NCBI RefSeq assembly: GCF_025821665.1 | Contig: NZ_JACKSJ010000141.1 | Coordinates: 1-46,417, forward strand | Source: [Mycobacterium] manitobense | Lineage (GTDB): Bacteria; Actinomycetota; Actinomycetes; Mycobacteriales; Mycobacteriaceae | Reading direction: 5' to 3' | DNA: 46,417 bases | In this document: piece after piece, positions 1 through 13,203 of the stretch | Layout: each line of letters begins with the position of its first letter | Numbering within the stretch: the first letter of the stretch is position 1 | Program-made: the position numbers and the translations under genes | Notes under the pieces: model-generated | What the model saw: only the letters and a program-made list of their open reading frames with translations | Told to the model about the DNA's origin: nothing | Database searches by the model: none

Positions 1-3000
1 TTGACCGTCAACGGCAAGCTGGACAAGCGTGCACTGCCTGAGCCTGAGTACGGCGACAGCGGTGGTTACCGGGCACCTTCTGATGCGGTCGAGGAGGTGC
101 TGGCCGGCATCTACAGTCAGGTCCTGGGCCTGCAACGCGTCGGAGTCGACGACTCCTTCTTCGAACTCGGCGGCGATTCGCTGTCGGCGATGCAGGTCGT
201 CGCCGCGGCGAACAAGTCGCTCAACGCCGCGATCTCGGTCCGCGACCTGTTCGAGGCGCCCACGGTCGCAGCGCTGGTGAGCCGCCTGGGTGACGGCGGC
301 GGGCGTGCGCCGTTGGTGCCCTGTGAGCGTCCTGCGTTCGTGCCGTTGTCTTTTGCGCAGAACCGCCTGTGGTTCATCGACCAGCTGCAGGGACCGTCGC
401 CGGTCTACAACATGGTGATCGCGCTGCGGCTGACGGGCCGCGTCGACACGGACGCGCTGCGGATGGCGCTGTCCGACGTGGTGATCCGGCACGAGTCGTT
501 GCGCACGGTGTTCGTCGCAGATGACGGAATCCCGCGGCAGCAGGTGCTCCCGGCCGACGCCGCCGACTTCGGCTGGCAGATCGTCGACGCGGCCGGCTGG
601 CCGGTTCACCGCCTGGAAGAAGCGGTCGGCGACGCGGCGCGGCACACCATCGATCTGGCTGTGGACACCCCACTGCGGGCGACCCTTTTCCATGTCGGCG
701 ACGACGAGCATGTGTTGGTGGGGGTGGTCCACCACATCGCCGCCGACGGGTCGTCGATTGCGCCGCTGGTGCGCAACCTGGGCGAGGCCTATCTGGCACG
801 CCTGCAGGGACAGGCGCCGGGGTGGCCGGCGCTGCCCGTGCAGTATGTCGACTACACGCTGTGGCAACGGGCGCGGCTGGGGCACCTGGACGACCCGGAC
901 AGCCCGATTGCCGCGCAGGTGGCGTACTGGGAGAGCGCGCTGGCCGGATTGCCGGAGCGCGTGGAGTTGCCGACCGATCGGCCCTACCCGGCGAAGGCCG
1001 ATTACCGGGGCGCGAGCGTGACGGTGGACTGGCCGGCAGACCTGCAGCAGCGGGTGCGCGACGTGGCCCGCGAGCACGACGCCACCAGCTTCATGGTGAT
1101 GCAGGCCGCACTGGCGGTGCTCCTCGGTAGACTGAGCGCGAGTTCCGATGTGGCCGTTGGCTTCCCGATCGCCGGGCGCAACGATCCCGCTCTCGAGGAG
1201 TTGGTCGGGTTCTTCGTCAACACGCTGGTTCTGCGGGTCGACCTCGCGGAGAATCCGACGATCAGCGAATTGCTGGATCAGGTCCGTCGACGCAGCCTCG
1301 CTGCATTCGAGCATCAGGACGTGCCGTTCGAGGTCCTGGTGGATCGACTCAATCCGACTCGATCCATGACGCACCATCCACTCGTGCAGGTTCTGTTCGC
1401 CTGGCAGAACTTCGCCGGCCGCGATGATGACGGTCTGGACGTCAAGCTGGGAGACGCCACAGTCAGTCAGTTGCCGATCGGCACCCAGACCGCACGGATG
1501 GATCTGACCTTCTCGCTCGCCGAACGCTGGACCGACGGTGGTGAGGCCGCGGGAATCGGTGGGGCAGTGGAGTTCCGGACCGACGTGTTCGACGCGTCGA
1601 CCATCGAGACCCTGATCGGACGGTTGGAGCGGGTGCTGACGGCGATGACCGCCGATCAGCATCAGCACGTGTCCGACATCGTCGTTCTGGGCACCGATGA
1701 GCACGTCCGCATCGACGAGTTCGGCAATGTTCCCGTGCTGGCGCTGCCCGCGCCGCCGCTGAAGTCGATTCCCGCTCTGTTCGCCGAGCAGGTCGCCCGT
1801 ACGCCCGCCGCGGTGGCGTTGTCGTTCGGCGACCGGTCGATGACATACCGGGAACTGGACGAGACCGCCGATCGCCTGGCGCACCTCCTCATCGACCAGG
1901 GGGCCGCGCCCGGTGAGTGCGTCGCGGTGCTCTTCAACCGCTCGATCGATGCGATCGTCGCGATTCTCGCCGTGCTCAAGTCCGGGGCGGCATATCTGCC
2001 GATCGACCCCGCTCATCCCGACGCGCGTATCGGCCTCGTCCTCGGAGATGCCGCACCTGTCGCGGCGATCAGCACCGCCGGTCTGGCCGATCGGCTGCAG
2101 GGCCTCGGCGTCAACGTCATCGATTCCGCGGATCCTCGGCTGGACACCCGAGCCCGGGCAGCGTTACCGCTTCCCGCAGCCGAGGATGTCGCCTACATCA
2201 TCTACACCTCGGGCACGACCGGTGTCCCGAAGGGCGTGGCGGTGACCCATGGGAACGTGACCCAGCTGCTGGAGTCGGTGGACCTCGATCTGCCGTCCGA
2301 GGGTGTGTGGACGCAGTGGCACTCGCTCGCGTTCGACGTCTCGGTCTGGGAGATGTTCGGCGCCTTGCTCAGTGGCGGGCGGCTGGTCGTGGTCTCGGAG
2401 TCGGTGGCGCGCTCTCCCGGTGAGATGCATGCGCTGTTGGTCGCCGAACACGTCACCGTCCTGAACCAGACTCCCTCGGCTGCAGCGGTTCTGTCGCCCG
2501 AGGGGCTGGACTCGGTTGCCCTGGTGGTCGCTGGAGAGGCATGTCCTGCTGAGCTGGTCGACCAGTGGGCACCCGGGCGGTTGATGATCAACGGCTACGG
2601 CCCGACCGAGACCTGGTACACGTCGTTCACCGCGCCGCTGACCGCCGGATCGGATGTCGTGCCGATCGGATCACCGGTGCCCAACGCGGCTTTCATGGTG
2701 CTCGACGATCACCTGCAGCGGGTGCCGATCGGTGTCATCGGTGAGTTGTACGTGGCCGGACACGGCGTCGCCCAGGGGTATGTCGGCCGGGGGCCGCTGA
2801 CGGCGTCCCGGTTCGTGGCGTGCCCGTCCGGCAGGGCGGGGGCACGCATGTACCGGACCGGGGACCTGGTGCGCTGGGGCCCCGACGGACAGTTGCAGTA
2901 CCTGGGACGCGCCGACGAACAGGTCAAGATCCGCGGCTACCGCATCGAGCTCGGTGACATCCGCACCGCGCTGTCCGGGCTCGACAGAGTGGCTCAGGCG

Positions 3001-6000
3001 GCGGTGATCGCGCGCGAGGACCGTCCCGGCGACAAGCGGCTCGTCGGCTACCTCACAGGGGACGCGGACCCCGCCGAGGTCCGCGCCGCGCTCGCCGAGC
3101 GACTGCCTGCCTACATGGTGCCTGCGGCGATCGTCGTGATGGACGAGCTGCCGCTGACGTCCAACGGCAAACTCGACCGGCGCCGGCTGCCCGAACCGGA
3201 GTACCAGGAAGGCGAACACCACCGCGATCCGGTCGACGCCGTACAGGATCTGGTGGCGGGCATCTACGCCCAGGTGCTTGGCGCCCATCGGGTGGGGATC
3301 GACGATTCCTTCTTCGAACTGGGAGGTGACTCGCTGTCGGCGATGCGGGTCATCGCCGCCGTGAACAAGTCGCTGAACGCCGAACTGGCGGTGCGCGACC
3401 TGTTCGAGGCGCCGTCGGTGGGCCAGCTGGCGTCCCGCGTCGTCGGCACCGGCGACACCCTCGAGCCACTTGCCGTCGCCGAGTCGCGTCCGGCGGAGGT
3501 GCCACTGTCCTTCGCGCAGAACCGGTTGTGGTTCCTGGACCAGCTGCAGGGCCCGTCGCCGATCTACAACATGGTGGTGGCGTTGCAGCTCGGCGGTCGC
3601 CTCGATGTGGAGGCGCTGCGTGCGGCGCTGGCCGACGTGGTGGCTCGCCATGAGAGCCTGCGCACACTGTTCCCGGCGCGGGACGGTGTGCCCCACCAAC
3701 TGGTCATTCCCGCCGAGGACGCGGACTTCGGCTGGCAGATCGTGGACGCCGAGGGCTGGAGCACTGAGCGGCTGCGCGAGGCGATCGGCGGCTCGGCTCG
3801 ATACACGTTTGATCTGGCGGGTCAGATTCCGCTGCGCGCAACGCTTTTCCGACTCACCGACAGCGAACACGTGCTCGTGGGTGTGGTGCACCACATCGCC
3901 GCCGACGGTGTGTCCGTCAACCCGTTGGTGGCGGATCTGGGGATCGCGTACCAGGCCCGGCGGGACGGCAGGGCGCCCGAGCGGGCGCCCCTGCCGGTGC
4001 AGTATGTCGACTACACGCTGTGGCAGCGCGCACAGCTCGGCGACCTGAACGACACCGGCAGTCCGATCGCTGCTCAGCTGGAGTACTGGGAGGACGCTCT
4101 GGCGGGGATGCCGGAGCGGTTGCAGCTGCCCACGGACAGGCCGTACCCCTTGGTGGCGGACCAGCAGGGCGCCAACGTGATGGTGGAGTGGCCGGCGGAC
4201 GTGCAGCAGCGACTGCGTGATGTGGCTCGCCGGCACAATGCCACCAGCTTCATGGTCATGCAGGCCGCACTCTCGGTGCTGTTGTCCCGGCTGAGTGCGA
4301 ACACCGATGTCGCGGTGGGCTTCCCGATCGCCGGGCGACGCGACCCGGCCCTCGACGAACTCGTGGGCTTCTTCGTGAACACCCTCGTGCTCCGGGTCGA
4401 TCTGGACGACGACCCCACCGTCGGGGATCTGCTCGGTCAGGTGCGCGCGCGCAGCCTTGCCGCCTACGAGCACCAGGACGTGCCGTTCGAGGTGCTCGTC
4501 GACCGGCTCAACCCGGCGCGATCCATGGCCCACCATCCTCTCGTCCAGGTGTCGCTGGCATGGCAGAACTTCGCAGGCAACGGTGATGCGCTCCAGAAAC
4601 TGACACTCGGTGATCTCGAGGTGTCTCAGGTGCCGGCGGAAACCCTGACCGCGCGAATGGACCTGTCCTTCAACCTGTCCGAGCGCTGGGGCGAAGCAGG
4701 GGAGTACGCAGGCATCGGCGGTTCGGTCGAATTCCGGACCGATGTGTTCGATGCGGCCAGGGTCGAGGAACTGCTCGAGCGCCTGCAGCGTGTGCTCATC
4801 GCGATGGCTGCTGATCCGGCGCAACGGGTTTCGGCGATCGACGTCATGGGTGACGCCGAGCACGACCGATTGAACGCGATCGGCAATCGGGCGGTGCTGG
4901 TGGAACCGGCGGCGGTGTCCGCATCGGTTCCCGAGGTGTTCGCCGGAAACGTCGCACGCATCCCGGACGCGGTGGCACTGGTCTGCGAGGGCAGGTCACT
5001 GACCTATCGCCAGCTCGACGAGGCCGCCAACCGGATGGCGCACCTGCTGATCGGCCGCGGGGTGGGCCCAGGGCGGATCGCGGCGCTCCTGCTCGACCGC
5101 TCCGCAGAGGCGGTGGTGGCGATCCTGGCGGTCTTCAAGGCCGGAGCGGCCTACCTGCCGATCGACCCTTCGGTTCCGTCCTCGCGCCTCGAGTTCATCC
5201 TCACTGACGCCGCACCCGCTGCGGTCCTCACCACGGCGGACCACAGGTCGCGGATCGAAGGATTCGACGTGCCCGTCATCGACGTCGACGAGCCCTCCGT
5301 CGCAACCCATCCCAGCTCGGCGTTGCCGATGCCGAGCGCCGACGATCTCGCCTACATCATCTACACCTCCGGCACCACCGGTGCCCCCAAGGGCGTCGCG
5401 ATCACCCACCGCAACGTCACCCAGCTGCTCAGCTCCCTGGACGCCGGTCTGCCGCAGCCCGGCGTGTGGGCGCTGTGCCATTCACTGTCATTCGACTTCT
5501 CGGTGTGGCAGATGTGGGCCCCGCTGCTGGGCGGTGGGCGGCTGGTCGTGGTGCCCGAGGCGGTGACCTCGTCGCCGGACGACTTCCACGCCACTCTGGT
5601 GGCCGAGCAGGTGAACGTCCTGACGCAGACCCCGTCGGCGGTCGGCATGCTGTCGACGGAAGGTCTGGAGTCGGCGGCGCTGGTCGTCGGTGGCGAGGCG
5701 TGCCCGCCGGAGGTCGTCGACACCTGGGCTCCGGGGCGCGTGATGGTCAACGCCTACGGCCCGACCGAGACGACGATGTGTGTGGCGATCAGTGCGCCGC
5801 TGGCGGCAGGGTCGGGCGTGGTCCCGATCGGTTCGCCCGTGCCGGACGCGGCGTTGTTCGTCCTGGATCCCTGGATGCGGCCGGTGCCCGAGGGCGTGGT
5901 CGGTGAGCTCTACGTCGCGGGCGGCGGCGTCGGCGTGGGATATGTCGGCCGTAGGGGATTGACCGCATCGCGTTTCGTGGCCTGCCCGTTCGGTAAGCCG

Positions 6001-9000
6001 GGAGCGCGGATGTACCGCACCGGTGACCTGGTGAGCTGGGGCACCGACGGCCAGTTGCTGTACATGGGCCGCGCCGATGAGCAGATCAAGATTCGTGGTT
6101 TCCGCATCGAACTCGGCGAGATCCAAGCCGCTCTGGCCGCCATCGACGGCGTCGAACACGCCGCCGTCATCGCCCGCGAGGACCGTCCCGGTGACAAGCG
6201 CCTCGTCGGGTACATCACCGGCGACGCCGATCCGGCACAGACGCGGAACGCACTGACCGAGCGGTTGCCCGCCTACATGGTGCCCACCGCGGTGGTGGCG
6301 CTGGAGGCGCTGCCGCTGACGTCGAACGGCAAGCTCGACATCCGCAAGCTGCCGGCCCCGGACTACGCGGCCGGCGCGCAGTACCGGGCTCCCGAGAACG
6401 CGGTCGAGGACGTCCTCGCCGGGATCTATGCCGACGTGCTCGGCGTCGAATCCGTCGGTGTCGACGACTCGTTCTTCGACCTCGGCGGCGACAGCATCAT
6501 GTCGATGCAGGTGGTGGCCCGTGCTCGGGCCGTCGGACTGAAGTGCCGGGCGCGAGACGTCTTCGTGGAGCAGACAGTCGCACGGCTCGCCCGCGTCGTC
6601 GGCGTCGCCGACGGGTCGGCGGCCATCCTCGACGAGGGTGTGGGGACCGTGGTGGCGACCCCGATCATCCGGTGGCTCGAAGAGGTCGGCCGCGGTGTCG
6701 ACCAGTTCAACCAGACCGTCGTCGCGCAGGCGCCCCAAGGGGTCTCGGACGCCGACGTGTTCACCGTCGTGCAGGCGTTGCTGGACCGGCACCCGATGCT
6801 GCGACTGAAGGTGGTCGACGGTGGACGTGCACACGGCTGGCGGCTCACCGTCCCCGAGGCCGGTGCGGTCCGCGCCGAGGACTGCCTGTTCGCGGTCGAG
6901 GCCGTTTCCGACGAGGTGATGGTCGCGGCGCGGATGCGGCTGAATCCGGCGAACGGAGTGATGCTCAGCGCGGTGTGGGAGCGCTCCACGAGCCGCCTGG
7001 CGCTGGTCATCCACCACCTCGCCGTCGACGGTGTGTCGTGGCGGATCCTGATGGAAGACCTCAACATCGTGTGGGCGCAGCGCCACAGTGGGCAGCCCGT
7101 GATGCTGCCGGCCCCAACCACTTCGTTCGCGCGGTGGTCGTCGCTGCTGGCCGAGCACGCGCGGTCACCGCAGGTGGTCGAGCAGGCCGACAGCTGGCGG
7201 CGGATCCTGACCGCGCCCGCGGCGACGGCGCAGGCAGATGTCGAAGCGGACACACTGGCGAGCGCAGGCCACCTGGTGATGTCACTCGACAGCGACACCA
7301 CCCGGATGCTGTTGGGCGAGGTGCCCGCGGCGTTCCACGCCGGCGTCCAGGACATCCTGCTGGTCGCCTTCGTGATGGCGCTGTCGGAATACCTCGGCGG
7401 ACGGGGAACCGCGGTCGGCGTCGACGTCGAGGGTCACGGGCGCGACGACGACCTGGCCTCGGACGTGGATCTGTCCCGCACCGTCGGCTGGTTCACCACG
7501 AAATACCCTGTCGCGCTCACCGTCGGCGAACTGCAGTGGTCCGAGGTGACGTCAGGCGGCGCGGCGCTCGGGTCGATCATCAAGGACGCCAAGGAAGAAC
7601 TGCGCAGGATGCCTGACGGCCTGACCTACGGGCTGCTGCGCTACCTCAACCCCGATGTCGATCTCGACGGCGCGGAACCCACGGTCAGCTTCAACTACCT
7701 CGGACGCCTCGGATCGTCGGCGCCCAGCGGAGAGGACGCAGCGGCGTTCTGGCAGATCAGCCAGGACGGCATGGCGTCGATCGCCGCCGCCGCCGCGGTG
7801 CCGATGCCCCTGCCGCACACGGTCGCCCTCAACGCCGGCACCCTCGAGACCGACAGCGGCCCGGTCCTGCACGCGGACTGGATCTACGCCCCGTCCGTGC
7901 TCGACAGCGGTCAGGTCGGCACGCTCAGCCGGCTGTGGTTCGAGGCCCTTTCGGGAATCTGCGCGCACGTGCGCAGTGGCGGAGGCGGCCTGACGCCGTC
8001 CGACATCGTGCCCGCCCGGCTGAGTCAACGCCAGATCGACGAGCTCAGCTCAGAAGCCCGGATCGCGGACATCCTGCCGCTGCCTCCGCTGCAGCAGGGA
8101 CTGCTCTTCCACGCCCGGGCCGCCGACGGGCCGGACGACGACGTCTACGCGGTCCAGTTGGTCTTCACCCTGGCCGGCGCGCTGGACACCGGGCGCCTGC
8201 GTGACGCGGTGGCGGCCGCGGTCCGCCGGCATCCCCACCTGGCCGCGCGCTTCTGCGACGGATTCGACGAACCCGTGCAGGTGATTCCGGCCGAGCCGCA
8301 GGTCCCCTGGCGCCTCGTCGAATTGCACGCCGCCGACGAAGCGGAGATCGACGAGATCTGTGCCGCCGAACGCGCCGCGGTCGGCGACCTGGCGGACGAG
8401 CCGGCCTTCCGGGCCGCGCTGATCCGCACCGCCACAGACGAATACCGGTTCGTGCTGACGAATCACCACATCCTGATGGACGGGTGGTCGCTGCCGATCC
8501 TGATGCGGGAGATCTTCGCCGGCTACTTCGGGCAGCGGTTGCCCGCCGCCCCGCCGTACCGCAGGTTCGTCACCTGGCTGGCCGAACAGGACCGCCACGC
8601 CGCCGAGGCGGCGTGGCGCGAGATGCTCTCGGGCTTCGACACGCCGACCCTGGTCAGCTCGGCCACTCGCCTCGACGCCGCGGAACGAAGGGTCTCGCGG
8701 TTCGTGCTGCCGGAGGACATCACCCACGCGATCACCGGACTGGCGCGCTCGCACCACACGACGATCAGCACCGTGCTGCAGGCCGCCTGGGCGCAGATGC
8801 TGATGTGGCTGACCGGTCAGGACGACGTGGTCTTCGGCGTCACCGTCTCCGGCCGGCCCGCCGAACTCGCCGGCGCCGAGTCGATGGTCGGTCTACTCAT
8901 CAACACCGTCCCGGTGCGCGCCCGCATGAGCACTGCGACCACGACGGCCGAGCTGCTCGAGCAATTGCAGCGCGACCACAATGACACGCTCGATCATCAC

Positions 9001-11925
9001 CACGTCGCACTGAGCGACATCCACCGCGTGACGGGTCACGAGGTGCTGTTCGACACCCTCTTCGTCTTCGAGAACTTCCCGATGGACTCCTCGGCGGCGA
9101 TGAGCACCGAGGACTTCGCGATCACCGACGTCGTCACCCGGGAGTACACGCACTATCCGCTCACGGTGCAGACGAGCCCGGGCGACCAGCTCGGCGTGCG
9201 GATGGAGTTCGACACCGGCGTGTTCGATGCGACGGCGGTCGAGGCGTTGGCGGCGCGGTTCGAGCGGGTGCTGGCCGCGATGACCGCCGACCCGACGATG
9301 CGCTTGTCGTCGGTCGACCTGCTGGCCGCCGAAGAGCGGGCGCGGATCGACGAGATCGGTAACCGCGCGGCGGCGGTCCAGCCCCCCGCGCCGGGACGGT
9401 CGCTGCCCGAGTTGTTCACCGAACAGGTGGCGCGCACACCGGATGCGGTCGCGGTGCGCAGCGGTGAGCGGTCAATGACGTACCGGGAACTCGGCGATGC
9501 GGCCACGCGGTTGGCGCAGGTGCTCTCGGCTCGCGGGGCCCGCGCGGGAGAGCGCGTCGCGGTGTTGCTCCCGCGTTCGGCCGACGCGGTGGTGGCGATC
9601 CTGGCGGTGCTCGAGTCGGGGGCGGCGTACGTGCCGATCGATCCGTCGCAGCCCGACGCCCGGTTGGCGATGATCCTCGCCGATTCGGCTCCGGTGGCGG
9701 TCATCGCCACGGCGGCGGCACGGGCCCGGCTGGCCGGTCACCATGTGGACGTCGTCGACGTCGACGACCCGGCAGTCGCCGCGGCACCGGTCGCCGTGCT
9801 GCCGGCCCCTGCGCCCGACGACATCGCCTACCAGATCTACACCTCGGGTACCACCGGTGTACCGAAAGGTGTTGCGGTCACGCACCGCAACGCGGTCCAG
9901 TTGCTCGAGTCGCTGCCTGTCGACCTGCCGCGTGCCGGCACCTGGACGCAGTGGCATTCGTACGCGTTCGACGTCTCGGTGTGGGACATCTTCGCTCCCT
10001 TGCTGGGCGGAGGTCGGCTGTTGGTGGTGCCCGAGGCCGTCGCGGCGTCGCCGGAGGACTTCCACGCACTGCTGGTCGACGAGCAGGTCGACGTGCTGAG
10101 TCAGACACCGTCGGCGTTGGGGATGCTGTCACCGGACGGCCTGGATTCCCTTTCGTTGGTGGTCGCCGGTGAGGCGTGCCCGTCAGAGCTGGTGGATCGT
10201 TGGGCGCCCGGACGGGTGATGGTCAACGCCTACGGCCCCACCGAGGCAACCGTCTACGCCGCGACGAGCCGGGCGCTCACGGCGGGCTCGGGTGTGGTCC
10301 CGATCGGGTCGCCGGTGCCCGGCGCGGCGTTGTTCGTGCTGGACCGGTGGATGCGGCCGGTGGCTGCCGGAGTGATCGGTGAGTTGTACATCGCCGGAAC
10401 GCAATTGGCGGTCGGATATCTTCGCCGCGCGGGTCTTACGGCGTCCCGGTTCGTGGCATGCCCGTGGGGGGCGCCGGGGTCGCGGATGTACCGGACCGGG
10501 GACCTGGTCCGGTGGGGCGCCGATGGGCAGCTCCAATACCTCGGGCGCGCCGACGAGCAGGTGAAGATCCGCGGTTACCGCGTCGAACTGGGGGATGTCC
10601 AGGCCGCACTGGCCGGCCTGCCGGGCGTGAGCCAGGCCGCGGTGGTGGTACGAGAGGACCGCCCGGGAGACAGGCGGCTGGTCGGTTACGTGACCGGCAC
10701 CGCCGATTCGGCGACGGCGCGCGCGCAACTGGCCGAACGGCTGCCGGCCTACATGGTGCCCGCGGCGGTGGTGGCGCTGCAGGCGCTGCCGTTGACCGTC
10801 AACGGCAAACTCGACGCCCGCATGCTGCCCGCGCCGGAGTACCAGGACCGCGGTCGGTACCGCGCCCCGGGGAACCCGACCGAGACGGCCCTGGCCGAGA
10901 TCTACACGCAGGTACTCGGTGTCGAGGCAGTCAGCGTCGACGATTCCTTCTTCGAGCTGGGTGGTGACTCGCTGTCGGCGATGCGTCTGGTGGCGGCGGT
11001 CAACAAGGAGTTCGACACCCACATCGTCGTGCGGACCCTCTTCGAGGCGCCGACCGTGGCGCAGTTGAGTCAGCGGTTGGCGGGCGACGAGCACGAGCAC
11101 GAAGCAGAGGTGGTGCCCGTCGACATCTTCAAGGACGGCAGCGGCACGCCGTTGTGCTGCATCCATGACGGTTTCGGGCTCAGCTGGTCCTACCGGAGCC
11201 TCGCGACGTACCACGACGGACCGGTCATCGGCATCAACCAGGTGCCGTCGGCCGGCGAGGCCGAGCCGGACTCGATTGCCGGCATGGCGGTGCTCTACGC
11301 GGACAGGATCCAGGCGTTGTACCCGTCGGGGCCCTACCAGCTCCTGGGCTGGTCGATCGGTGGCGTCATCGCGCACGAGGTCGCCATCGAGCTCCGGCGG
11401 CGAGGGGCAGTGGTGGAACGGCTGATCCTGCTCGACCCGGCCCTCACCCCGGTCGCGGCGTTCCCGACGCGCCGATCGCTGGACAAGAGCCGGATCTTCG
11501 AGAAGATCGTCGCCGCGAGCAAGTCCGAGGTTCCCGTGCGGTCCAGGCAGCTGGTGTTCCAGCGCGCGGCGGAGCTCATGGACGAGGGCGACGGCGGGCA
11601 GCGCGAGCTCCCGCTGCCGCTCGAGGGCATGCTCGGACTCATGGCACGGTCACTCGACGCCAACACCAGACGGCTCAGGAGGCATCGGCCCGGTGTCTTC
11701 GACGGCGACGCGGTCGTCTTCGTGGCTGTGCAACGCGAAGGTCTCGGCAAGATGTTGCCGGGCTTCCAGGCGAAGATGGCGAATGAAGGCCAGATGCGAC
11801 GTTGGCGCCGCAACGTGGCCGGCGACATCAGCTCGGTGCCGGTGGAGTGCACCCACCACACCATGCTCACCGAGGAATCGCTGAAGCTGTACGGCGAACA
11901 GTTGAGGGAGGCGCTCGACAGCTAG
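1..11925 (+). CDS. Non-ribosomal peptide synthetase, 3' part (T / C-A-T / C-A-T-E / C-A-T-TE)
   Basis: The reading frame is open from the first base, and the first residues (NGKLD) are the A10 end of an adenylation domain, so the gene starts upstream and the TTG at base 1 is not a start. Order over the 3974 visible residues: carrier (Ser60 in GGDSLS); condensation ~114-540 (HHIAADG 244-250); adenylation ~585-1060 (YTSGTTG); carrier Ser1111; condensation ~1167-1610 (HHIAADG from 1297); adenylation ~1640-2110; carrier Ser2165 (GGDSI, typical before epimerisation); epimerase ~2220-2650 (HHLAVDG 2338-2344); condensation ~2690-3110 of the post-epimerase type (HHILMDG 2822-2828); adenylation ~3134-3600; carrier Ser3657; thioesterase with GWSIG (Ser3785), Asp3812 and His3952/3953. 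The last three modules therefore add X, D-X and X, and the TE releases the chain by hydrolysis or cyclisation. The product is unknown. The downstream neighbour is convergent, 6 bp away. Confidence 0.95.
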   Translation: MTVNGKLDKRALPEPEYGDSGGYRAPSDAVEEVLAGIYSQVLGLQRVGVDDSFFELGGDSLSAMQVVAAANKSLNAAISVRDLFEAPTVAALVSRLGDGGGRAPLVPCERPAFVPLSFAQNRLWFIDQLQGPSPVYNMVIALRLTGRVDTDALRMALSDVVIRHESLRTVFVADDGIPRQQVLPADAADFGWQIVDAAGWPVHRLEEAVGDAARHTIDLAVDTPLRATLFHVGDDEHVLVGVVHHIAADGSSIAPLVRNLGEAYLARLQGQAPGWPALPVQYVDYTLWQRARLGHLDDPDSPIAAQVAYWESALAGLPERVELPTDRPYPAKADYRGASVTVDWPADLQQRVRDVAREHDATSFMVMQAALAVLLGRLSASSDVAVGFPIAGRNDPALEELVGFFVNTLVLRVDLAENPTISELLDQVRRRSLAAFEHQDVPFEVLVDRLNPTRSMTHHPLVQVLFAWQNFAGRDDDGLDVKLGDATVSQLPIGTQTARMDLTFSLAERWTDGGEAAGIGGAVEFRTDVFDASTIETLIGRLERVLTAMTADQHQHVSDIVVLGTDEHVRIDEFGNVPVLALPAPPLKSIPALFAEQVARTPAAVALSFGDRSMTYRELDETADRLAHLLIDQGAAPGECVAVLFNRSIDAIVAILAVLKSGAAYLPIDPAHPDARIGLVLGDAAPVAAISTAGLADRLQGLGVNVIDSADPRLDTRARAALPLPAAEDVAYIIYTSGTTGVPKGVAVTHGNVTQLLESVDLDLPSEGVWTQWHSLAFDVSVWEMFGALLSGGRLVVVSESVARSPGEMHALLVAEHVTVLNQTPSAAAVLSPEGLDSVALVVAGEACPAELVDQWAPGRLMINGYGPTETWYTSFTAPLTAGSDVVPIGSPVPNAAFMVLDDHLQRVPIGVIGELYVAGHGVAQGYVGRGPLTASRFVACPSGRAGARMYRTGDLVRWGPDGQLQYLGRADEQVKIRGYRIELGDIRTALSGLDRVAQAAVIAREDRPGDKRLVGYLTGDADPAEVRAALAERLPAYMVPAAIVVMDELPLTSNGKLDRRRLPEPEYQEGEHHRDPVDAVQDLVAGIYAQVLGAHRVGIDDSFFELGGDSLSAMRVIAAVNKSLNAELAVRDLFEAPSVGQLASRVVGTGDTLEPLAVAESRPAEVPLSFAQNRLWFLDQLQGPSPIYNMVVALQLGGRLDVEALRAALADVVARHESLRTLFPARDGVPHQLVIPAEDADFGWQIVDAEGWSTERLREAIGGSARYTFDLAGQIPLRATLFRLTDSEHVLVGVVHHIAADGVSVNPLVADLGIAYQARRDGRAPERAPLPVQYVDYTLWQRAQLGDLNDTGSPIAAQLEYWEDALAGMPERLQLPTDRPYPLVADQQGANVMVEWPADVQQRLRDVARRHNATSFMVMQAALSVLLSRLSANTDVAVGFPIAGRRDPALDELVGFFVNTLVLRVDLDDDPTVGDLLGQVRARSLAAYEHQDVPFEVLVDRLNPARSMAHHPLVQVSLAWQNFAGNGDALQKLTLGDLEVSQVPAETLTARMDLSFNLSERWGEAGEYAGIGGSVEFRTDVFDAARVEELLERLQRVLIAMAADPAQRVSAIDVMGDAEHDRLNAIGNRAVLVEPAAVSASVPEVFAGNVARIPDAVALVCEGRSLTYRQLDEAANRMAHLLIGRGVGPGRIAALLLDRSAEAVVAILAVFKAGAAYLPIDPSVPSSRLEFILTDAAPAAVLTTADHRSRIEGFDVPVIDVDEPSVATHPSSALPMPSADDLAYIIYTSGTTGAPKGVAITHRNVTQLLSSLDAGLPQPGVWALCHSLSFDFSVWQMWAPLLGGGRLVVVPEAVTSSPDDFHATLVAEQVNVLTQTPSAVGMLSTEGLESAALVVGGEACPPEVVDTWAPGRVMVNAYGPTETTMCVAISAPLAAGSGVVPIGSPVPDAALFVLDPWMRPVPEGVVGELYVAGGGVGVGYVGRRGLTASRFVACPFGKPGARMYRTGDLVSWGTDGQLLYMGRADEQIKIRGFRIELGEIQAALAAIDGVEHAAVIAREDRPGDKRLVGYITGDADPAQTRNALTERLPAYMVPTAVVALEALPLTSNGKLDIRKLPAPDYAAGAQYRAPENAVEDVLAGIYADVLGVESVGVDDSFFDLGGDSIMSMQVVARARAVGLKCRARDVFVEQTVARLARVVGVADGSAAILDEGVGTVVATPIIRWLEEVGRGVDQFNQTVVAQAPQGVSDADVFTVVQALLDRHPMLRLKVVDGGRAHGWRLTVPEAGAVRAEDCLFAVEAVSDEVMVAARMRLNPANGVMLSAVWERSTSRLALVIHHLAVDGVSWRILMEDLNIVWAQRHSGQPVMLPAPTTSFARWSSLLAEHARSPQVVEQADSWRRILTAPAATAQADVEADTLASAGHLVMSLDSDTTRMLLGEVPAAFHAGVQDILLVAFVMALSEYLGGRGTAVGVDVEGHGRDDDLASDVDLSRTVGWFTTKYPVALTVGELQWSEVTSGGAALGSIIKDAKEELRRMPDGLTYGLLRYLNPDVDLDGAEPTVSFNYLGRLGSSAPSGEDAAAFWQISQDGMASIAAAAAVPMPLPHTVALNAGTLETDSGPVLHADWIYAPSVLDSGQVGTLSRLWFEALSGICAHVRSGGGGLTPSDIVPARLSQRQIDELSSEARIADILPLPPLQQGLLFHARAADGPDDDVYAVQLVFTLAGALDTGRLRDAVAAAVRRHPHLAARFCDGFDEPVQVIPAEPQVPWRLVELHAADEAEIDEICAAERAAVGDLADEPAFRAALIRTATDEYRFVLTNHHILMDGWSLPILMREIFAGYFGQRLPAAPPYRRFVTWLAEQDRHAAEAAWREMLSGFDTPTLVSSATRLDAAERRVSRFVLPEDITHAITGLARSHHTTISTVLQAAWAQMLMWLTGQDDVVFGVTVSGRPAELAGAESMVGLLINTVPVRARMSTATTTAELLEQLQRDHNDTLDHHHVALSDIHRVTGHEVLFDTLFVFENFPMDSSAAMSTEDFAITDVVTREYTHYPLTVQTSPGDQLGVRMEFDTGVFDATAVEALAARFERVLAAMTADPTMRLSSVDLLAAEERARIDEIGNRAAAVQPPAPGRSLPELFTEQVARTPDAVAVRSGERSMTYRELGDAATRLAQVLSARGARAGERVAVLLPRSADAVVAILAVLESGAAYVPIDPSQPDARLAMILADSAPVAVIATAAARARLAGHHVDVVDVDDPAVAAAPVAVLPAPAPDDIAYQIYTSGTTGVPKGVAVTHRNAVQLLESLPVDLPRAGTWTQWHSYAFDVSVWDIFAPLLGGGRLLVVPEAVAASPEDFHALLVDEQVDVLSQTPSALGMLSPDGLDSLSLVVAGEACPSELVDRWAPGRVMVNAYGPTEATVYAATSRALTAGSGVVPIGSPVPGAALFVLDRWMRPVAAGVIGELYIAGTQLAVGYLRRAGLTASRFVACPWGAPGSRMYRTGDLVRWGADGQLQYLGRADEQVKIRGYRVELGDVQAALAGLPGVSQAAVVVREDRPGDRRLVGYVTGTADSATARAQLAERLPAYMVPAAVVALQALPLTVNGKLDARMLPAPEYQDRGRYRAPGNPTETALAEIYTQVLGVEAVSVDDSFFELGGDSLSAMRLVAAVNKEFDTHIVVRTLFEAPTVAQLSQRLAGDEHEHEAEVVPVDIFKDGSGTPLCCIHDGFGLSWSYRSLATYHDGPVIGINQVPSAGEAEPDSIAGMAVLYADRIQALYPSGPYQLLGWSIGGVIAHEVAIELRRRGAVVERLILLDPALTPVAAFPTRRSLDKSRIFEKIVAASKSEVPVRSRQLVFQRAAELMDEGDGGQRELPLPLEGMLGLMARSLDANTRRLRRHRPGVFDGDAVVFVAVQREGLGKMLPGFQAKMANEGQMRRWRRNVAGDISSVPVECTHHTMLTEESLKLYGEQLREALDS

Positions 11926-11931
11926 GGGCCG

Positions 11932-12651
11932 CTAGGTGTCGAGCGCGAAGGGCGCCCGGCCGTGTTCCCTGTGCTCCCTGCGCAGGGGCAGCAGGCGGCA
12001 CGGCACCTTCTGCATGTACGCGAGGTAACCGTCCAGTTCGTGCTCGAGGAGTTGCTCCTCGTCCCTGATACGGATCTCGACGGCGACGACGCACGGGATG
12101 AGGAACACGAGACCCCAGAACGACCCCAGGGTGAGGGGGATGCCGAGGATCGTGATCAGGTAGCCGGTGTACATGGGATGCCGGACCAGGCCGTAGACGC
12201 CCGTGGCGACGACCTTTTGACTGTCCTCGATGTGCACGGTGGTGGCCGCATACGTGTTCTGGAACATCACCAGCGTGACGAGGGCGGAGCCGAGTGCCAC
12301 GAGTACGGCGCCGACCAGCGATATCTCGGTGGCGAGCGACGACCAGCCGAAGCGATGGTCGAGCGCGGAGAACACCAACATGGCGAACAGCGACGGCCAG
12401 AAGACGGCCATCGCCACCTTCTGCGCCGGCCTGGTCTCCGCGGCCGGACCGCCGCGCATCCGTCGTTCGAGCGCTTCCGGGTCCTTGACCAGGAGATAGA
12501 CGCTGGGCAGCCAACCGGAGAACCCGAACAACACGAGCAACAGGACCCACGCTTGCCAGTAGTCGACGGTTCCTGCCGAAAGGAAGAGCAGACCTCCGAG
12601 CAGACAGGGCTGCGCAACACCTGCCACCAGCAGTTTCACAACAGATTTCAC
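11932..12651 (-). CDS. ICMT/PEMT-family integral membrane methyltransferase
   Basis: This 239-aa protein has about five membrane segments and the signature of the isoprenylcysteine carboxyl methyltransferase / phospholipid methyltransferase family: RHPMYTG at 157-163 and RIRDEEQLL at 194-202, which form the SAM and substrate pocket in that family. Bacterial members methylate small lipid or carboxyl substrates at the membrane; the substrate here is not evident. The start is GTG, chosen because GAGGAGGA lies just upstream. The gene is convergent with the NRPS with 6 bp between stop codons. A tailoring role for the neighbouring lipid or peptide product is possible but rests only on position. Confidence 0.8.
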   Translation of the reverse strand: MKSVVKLLVAGVAQPCLLGGLLFLSAGTVDYWQAWVLLLVLFGFSGWLPSVYLLVKDPEALERRMRGGPAAETRPAQKVAMAVFWPSLFAMLVFSALDHRFGWSSLATEISLVGAVLVALGSALVTLVMFQNTYAATTVHIEDSQKVVATGVYGLVRHPMYTGYLITILGIPLTLGSFWGLVFLIPCVVAVEIRIRDEEQLLEHELDGYLAYMQKVPCRLLPLRREHREHGRAPFALDT

Positions 12652-13203
12652 TATTCCTCCTCAGGCGGCGGGCAAGGCCGCCGGTTTCACAACGCTGTGA
12701 CTCCCGTTCCCCCTGATGCATCTGTTGCTAGCCCACCGCGTCCCCTTCATTCCCAGCGATGAGAGCCTGTTTCTTCTCGCGAGATAATTTTGCCAAAGTT
12801 TACGTAGCGTGCGTTGTGCGGTGGCGTATTCGGCGAAAGTCGTGTCGCCTGTGGCCGAGGTGTCGGTCTCATCCGGTCGCGACCGGTGTCCATCTACACT
12901 CTCGGGGCGCCCCCGAGTCCTCATCCGCCGTGAGATTGCGGGGCTCGCAAAGCGCCGTGGCCGCGTCGGGCCTGTGTCCCCTCGGGGCGCCGTCAGGTAT
13001 GACGACACTCGGCCCCGGTTCCTGTAGATGCACGTCGGGACGCTGAAGCTGATCATGGTCTTGCTTGCTGAGGAAAGTTTCGAAGCAGCTCATGGTGGCG
13101 AAATCGCGTCGACAAACGTAGCTGTGCGGTACCTTCTTCTCACATTCGATGATCGAGGAGACCACGGAACTCGAATCGAATCGGCTGAACCGGGGGGTGC
13201 GGC
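12652..13203. other. Non-coding interval between divergent methyltransferase and acyltransferase genes
   Basis: I see no convincing gene in these 552 bases; the open frames present have Arg/Ser/Pro-rich translations typical of antisense reading. It should contain the promoters of both flanking genes. It holds a short AT-rich stretch near 12780-12805 and a GC-rich perfect hairpin at 12901-12917. The decamer CTCGGGGCGC occurs twice, at 12901 and 12981. Confidence 0.5.
12901..12917. other. GC-rich hairpin in intergenic region
   Basis: CTCGGGG and CCCCGAG form a 7-bp perfect stem around the loop CGC. There is no T-tract, so it may be a terminator-like or attenuating structure, or chance in GC-rich DNA. 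Confidence 0.3.

Noticed and set aside
2671..4863. 730-aa open frame on the minus strand inside the NRPS
   Set aside because: His/Arg/Gln-rich translation with no family motifs; mirror of the GC-rich NRPS coding strand, whose domain motifs are intact here.
5488..7158. 556-aa minus-strand frame within the NRPS
   Set aside because: Antisense shadow of module 3 A-T-E; no recognisable motif.
1..11000. Long direct DNA repeats suggesting a mobile or duplicated element
   Set aside because: These are the homologous C-A-T modules of the NRPS, expected of such genes; no insertion-sequence ends or target duplications seen.
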